This document shows, piece after piece, positions 15,438-16,295 of a stretch of 16,295 nt of DNA. Positions within the stretch are counted from its first letter, which is position 1. Each line of letters starts with the position of its first letter. The stretch covers positions 22,340 through 38,634 of the forward strand of contig QKYT01000474.1 in NCBI GenBank assembly GCA_003550305.1, written 5' to 3'. Under the pieces are notes generated by a model. It had not been told where the DNA came from. It did not search any database and worked only from the letters and a program-made list of their open reading frames with translations. The DNA is from Glomus cerebriforme. Taxonomy: Eukaryota > Glomeromycota > Glomeromycetes > Glomerales > Glomeraceae. Made by a program: the position numbers and the translations under genes.

Positions 15438-16218
15438 ATAATGATATAAATTATAAAAATGAATCTGAAGATTTACATGATACATTTTATGATAAACCAG
15501 AGGACAGCCTACTTAAAGAAATCTATAGTAGACAAACATTTACATCATTTGAAGTTCTTGAACAAAGTTTAAATAATATACTTTTTAAATAAGTTTTGAA
15601 ATAAGGGTTGTAAGATCTGAAAAAGAAGATAATACTTGGGTATGAAAAGCATATAAGTGCCTTCATGGTGGTAAATATATAAGGTCTTGCAGTAATGGAT
15701 AAGATACAAGAAAATTCAACTAATTCAAAATTGGAAAAAGAAAATTGGTACCTTTCAAATAATAAATATTGTATGCAGAATGGATTTGTTAAAAATTAGA
15801 TTCAAAAAAAGAAATGTTTAGTCATGGGATTGGACTTTGTAAAAAAACTTTGAATCTAACTATTGCAAATAATTCTCATTAAATTTTCAAAAACCTTTTA
15901 CAGCAGTTTATTGAACAGCAAATATTGTTATCTTCTACATAAGATAAAAATAATTTACTCAAGAAGATTTTAAATCCAATTCAACATAAGAATAAAGGCT
16001 AATCTGCAAACAAGAAATATTTATCAGCTATTAAAAATCACTTTAATTTAAGTAATCAAGATTAGGATGAAGTTTTAGAAGAATCAAGAAAGAAAAACAA
16101 GTAGCAATATACTATATGCAAGTCATGGTATTATGACTCATAAAATTGCCTTTCAAAAAATAAAGAAAAATATTTAGTTAGCCTTTATTTAAGTCAATAT
16201 GTATTAATGCTTTATTAA
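15438..16218 (+). pseudogene. Second FAR1/MULE fragment with the transposase core deleted
   Basis: An acidic open start (NDINYKNESEDLHDTFYDKP, 15441-15500) leads to RQTFTSFEVLEQSL and a FAR1-type zinc region, FEIRVVRSEKEDNTWV and AYKCLHGGKYIRSCSNG (about 15596-15700), then STNSKLEKENWYLSN. After a break near 15830 it reads TLNLTIANNS, LLQQFIEQQ, ILNPIQHKNKG, KKYLSAIKNHFNLSNQD (about 15850-16065) and a decayed zinc knuckle (YTIC-x-SWYYDS-stop-NC, about 16106-16150; first Cys and the His changed to Tyr), stop at 16216-16218. The DDE core and SWIM motif are missing, so N- and C-terminal ends have been joined by an internal deletion. It differs clearly from the MULE at 6862-10339, so it is another lineage. 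Confidence 0.7.
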
Positions 16219-16250
16219 GAATTTTTTAATAATTAAATAAAATAAAATTA

Positions 16251-16295
16251 CACTACTTGGAAAAAAGTAGGCGGACACCATATTTATTAATTACT
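16251..16295 (+). mobile_element. Probable Tc1/mariner terminal repeat cut by the window edge
   Basis: After TA (16249-16250) comes CACTACTTGGAAAAAAGTAG then GCGGACACC, GC-rich against the AT-rich flank. A CACTACT...GGACACC start after TA is the form of many Tc1/mariner ends. Only 45 bp are visible and no transposase, so this is a motif-based guess. Confidence 0.4.

Overview
The window looks like gene-poor, very AT-rich fungal DNA. The sources are the sequence itself (no bacterial gene layout, no Shine-Dalgarno sites, GTAAG donors and CTAAC/TGCTAAT branch sites with AG acceptors) and my recollection that several protein fragments resemble repeat families massively expanded in arbuscular mycorrhizal fungi (Glomeromycotina, Rhizophagus-like). 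The organism is an inference. Nine N bases suggest collapsed or polymorphic repeat sequence. No tRNA, rRNA, CRISPR or intact housekeeping gene was found. Almost everything recognisable is a decayed transposable element, often with another element inserted in it.

Layout. 1-451: the only fairly clean coding end, a C-terminal exon of a lineage-expanded orphan family. 847-3277: three broken orphan-type genes (minus, plus, minus) with a small hairpin element between the first two. 3534-5466 (minus): the 5' half of a Helitron transposase gene, truncated before the catalytic HUH motif and carrying two inverted-repeat insertions (3764-4275 and 4948-5119). Its start lies next to a 63-bp tandem array (5535-5737) that repeats splice-like signals. 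5738-6861: AT-rich spacer with short dispersed repeats.

6862-10339 (plus): a FAR1/MULE transposase pseudogene with N-terminal zinc domain, DDE core, CxxH and SWIM motifs still visible. It is split by a roughly 1-kb composite insertion (7245-8235, itself holding a 193-bp TTAA-type miniature element and a ~140-bp tandem array) and by a second insertion (about 9248-9655) that carries a telomere-like tract. A minisatellite follows (10300-10560).

10741-15437: two copies of one pogo/Tigger-like element facing tail to tail. Copy A (plus, 10741-13044) has both terminal inverted repeats and the TA target duplication. Copy B (minus, 13587-15437) has lost its 5' end, where it is fused to a second FAR1/MULE fragment (15438-16218). 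The two copies carry different defects, so each shows what the other lost. Their C-terminus in copy B ends in a PCNA-box-like motif. The window closes in what looks like a Tc1/mariner terminal repeat (16251 to the edge).

How it works together: nothing here looks able to act alone now. The interest lies in the nesting history, the inverted Tigger pair as a possible double-stranded RNA source, the transition-type decay at CpG sites, and unusual features of the Tigger and Helitron genes.
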